Positions 14,629 through 15,263 of a stretch of 15,263 nucleotides of DNA are shown piece after piece (the first letter of the stretch is position 1; each line of letters opens with the position of its first letter). Source of the DNA: Helicobacter sp. (GTDB lineage Bacteria; Campylobacterota; Campylobacteria; Campylobacterales; Helicobacteraceae); contig JALEPE010000063.1 of the NCBI GenBank assembly GCA_022766795.1, positions 1 through 15,263 of the forward strand, in the 5' to 3' direction. The translations under genes were made by a program, and so were the position numbers. The notes below the pieces were generated by a model. That model did not search any database and was not told the DNA's origin. It saw only the letters and a list, made by a program, of their open reading frames with translations.

Positions 14629-15263
14629 TTGAATCCTATCATTAAAGAATTAATGGAATCGTGGCAGGTTTCCCCTAGTGATTGCGCAGTGTATATGCAA
14701 AGCATTTACACAAAAAGTTTCCCAAAAAATCATAAAATCTTTAGCGGCGAGGATGAGTGTCGCGGGCTTGTTTTGATTCTCGATGGAGCGTTGCGTGCAT
14801 ATATTGTGTCGCCAGCGGGTAAAGAGATTAATTTATTTATTTTACAAAATAATGATTTTTGCATTCTCTCTGCGTCTTGTATGCTAAAAAACATCTGCTT
14901 TGATGTGAATTTAGAGTTTATGCAGACTTCTAATGTAATGATTCTCCCCAGCAAGACCTTTCACACGCTTAGTCAAAAATATCCCATTGCTAAACAATTC
15001 CAAGCGGATTTAGTTGCCGAGCGACTAAGTCGCGTTGTGTCATCACTTAGTTCTTTAGCCTTTGATTCTCTAGGAGATAGGATTTTAGAGTTTTTAAAAG
15101 CGCGTTTAGAACAGCAAAACAAAGGATGTTGTAGGGTTCTATATATCACACACGAAGAAATCGCAAATGCGCTAGGAAGCGCACGTGAGGCTATTTCACG
15201 AATGTTAAAAGAGCTTGAGAGGTCTGGAAAACTTAAATTAAAGCGCGGAATGGTGGAGTTATT
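14629..15263 (+). CDS. Crp/Fnr-family transcriptional regulator, 3' end cut by window
   Basis: The frame is open to the window end (211 residues seen). An N-terminal effector domain of the cyclic-nucleotide-binding fold covers about residues 25-120, a dimer helix follows (about 122-150), and the winged helix lies at about 173-205 (ITHEEIANALGSAREAISRML), so only a short tail is missing. The phosphate-binding motif of cAMP-binding members is absent. Instead FCILSASCMLKNICFD places C78, C84 and C90 five residues apart, a pattern I recall from anaerobic Crp/Fnr relatives in Firmicutes. This suggests redox, metal or cluster sensing, which is inference. I choose TTG 14629 because GAGGA sits 7 bp before it; GTG 14623 abuts that site. 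It follows the YhcH gene by 18 bp. Confidence 0.85.
   Translation, partial: MNPIIKELMESWQVSPSDCAVYMQSIYTKSFPKNHKIFSGEDECRGLVLILDGALRAYIVSPAGKEINLFILQNNDFCILSASCMLKNICFDVNLEFMQTSNVMILPSKTFHTLSQKYPIAKQFQADLVAERLSRVVSSLSSLAFDSLGDRILEFLKARLEQQNKGCCRVLYITHEEIANALGSAREAISRMLKELERSGKLKLKRGMVEL

Noticed and set aside
1..15263. tRNA or rRNA genes, CRISPR arrays, insertion sequences, prophage or attachment sites
   Set aside because: No spaced repeats, transposase or integrase motifs, or tRNA-like folds were seen; nearly all of the window is coding and the largest gene-free gap is about 110 bp.

Overview
The window looks like chromosomal DNA of a Campylobacterota bacterium, most likely a Helicobacter other than H. 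pylori. Three things support this: a roughly 40% GC base composition, the gene order hydA-hydB-hydC-hydD-hydE known from Helicobacter and Wolinella, and a tatA-argS pair also found in H. pylori. A Crp/Fnr-type regulator at the right end argues against H. pylori, which as far as I know lacks that family. Species level cannot be decided from the sequence alone.

Left part (1-6712): the 3' portion of a ttcA-like tRNA thiolation gene reads rightward and meets, tail to tail, a five-gene leftward operon for a periplasm-facing, menaquinone-reducing [NiFe] uptake hydrogenase. HydA is the Tat-exported small subunit, HydB the catalytic large subunit, HydC the dihaem cytochrome b anchor and HydD the maturation endopeptidase. 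HydE is usually annotated without a function. Read by eye, it looks like a degenerate copy of the maturation factor HypF. A 7-bp hairpin lies between hydC and hydD, separating structural from maturation genes.

Middle (6713-9094): purB (adenylosuccinate lyase) is followed on the same strand by a HARE-HTH plus PD-(D/E)xK protein of the HrgA/COG2958 type, a restriction-related orphan with no methyltransferase beside it. purB diverges from the next gene across a 63-bp intergenic region.

Right part (9095-15263): a rightward run begins with an RluA-family pseudouridine synthase. A clear extended -10 promoter then precedes a tightly packed series: tatA, argS, fabD, mtn, sixA, a YhcH-family gene and a Crp/Fnr-family regulator cut off by the window end. 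Gaps are 1-18 bp and several Shine-Dalgarno sequences overlap the previous stop codon, so this is probably one transcription unit. fabD and the regulator start with TTG.

Functional links: HydA needs the Tat pathway to which TatA belongs. HydC reduces menaquinone, whose futalosine-type synthesis in this phylum uses MTAN (mtn). Most of the window is core metabolism. The parts worth a second look are HydE as a HypF-derived protein, the orphan nuclease-like gene, the cysteine-spaced Crp/Fnr protein, and a strong, frame-independent excess of the hexamer GATTCC/GGAATC across the window.
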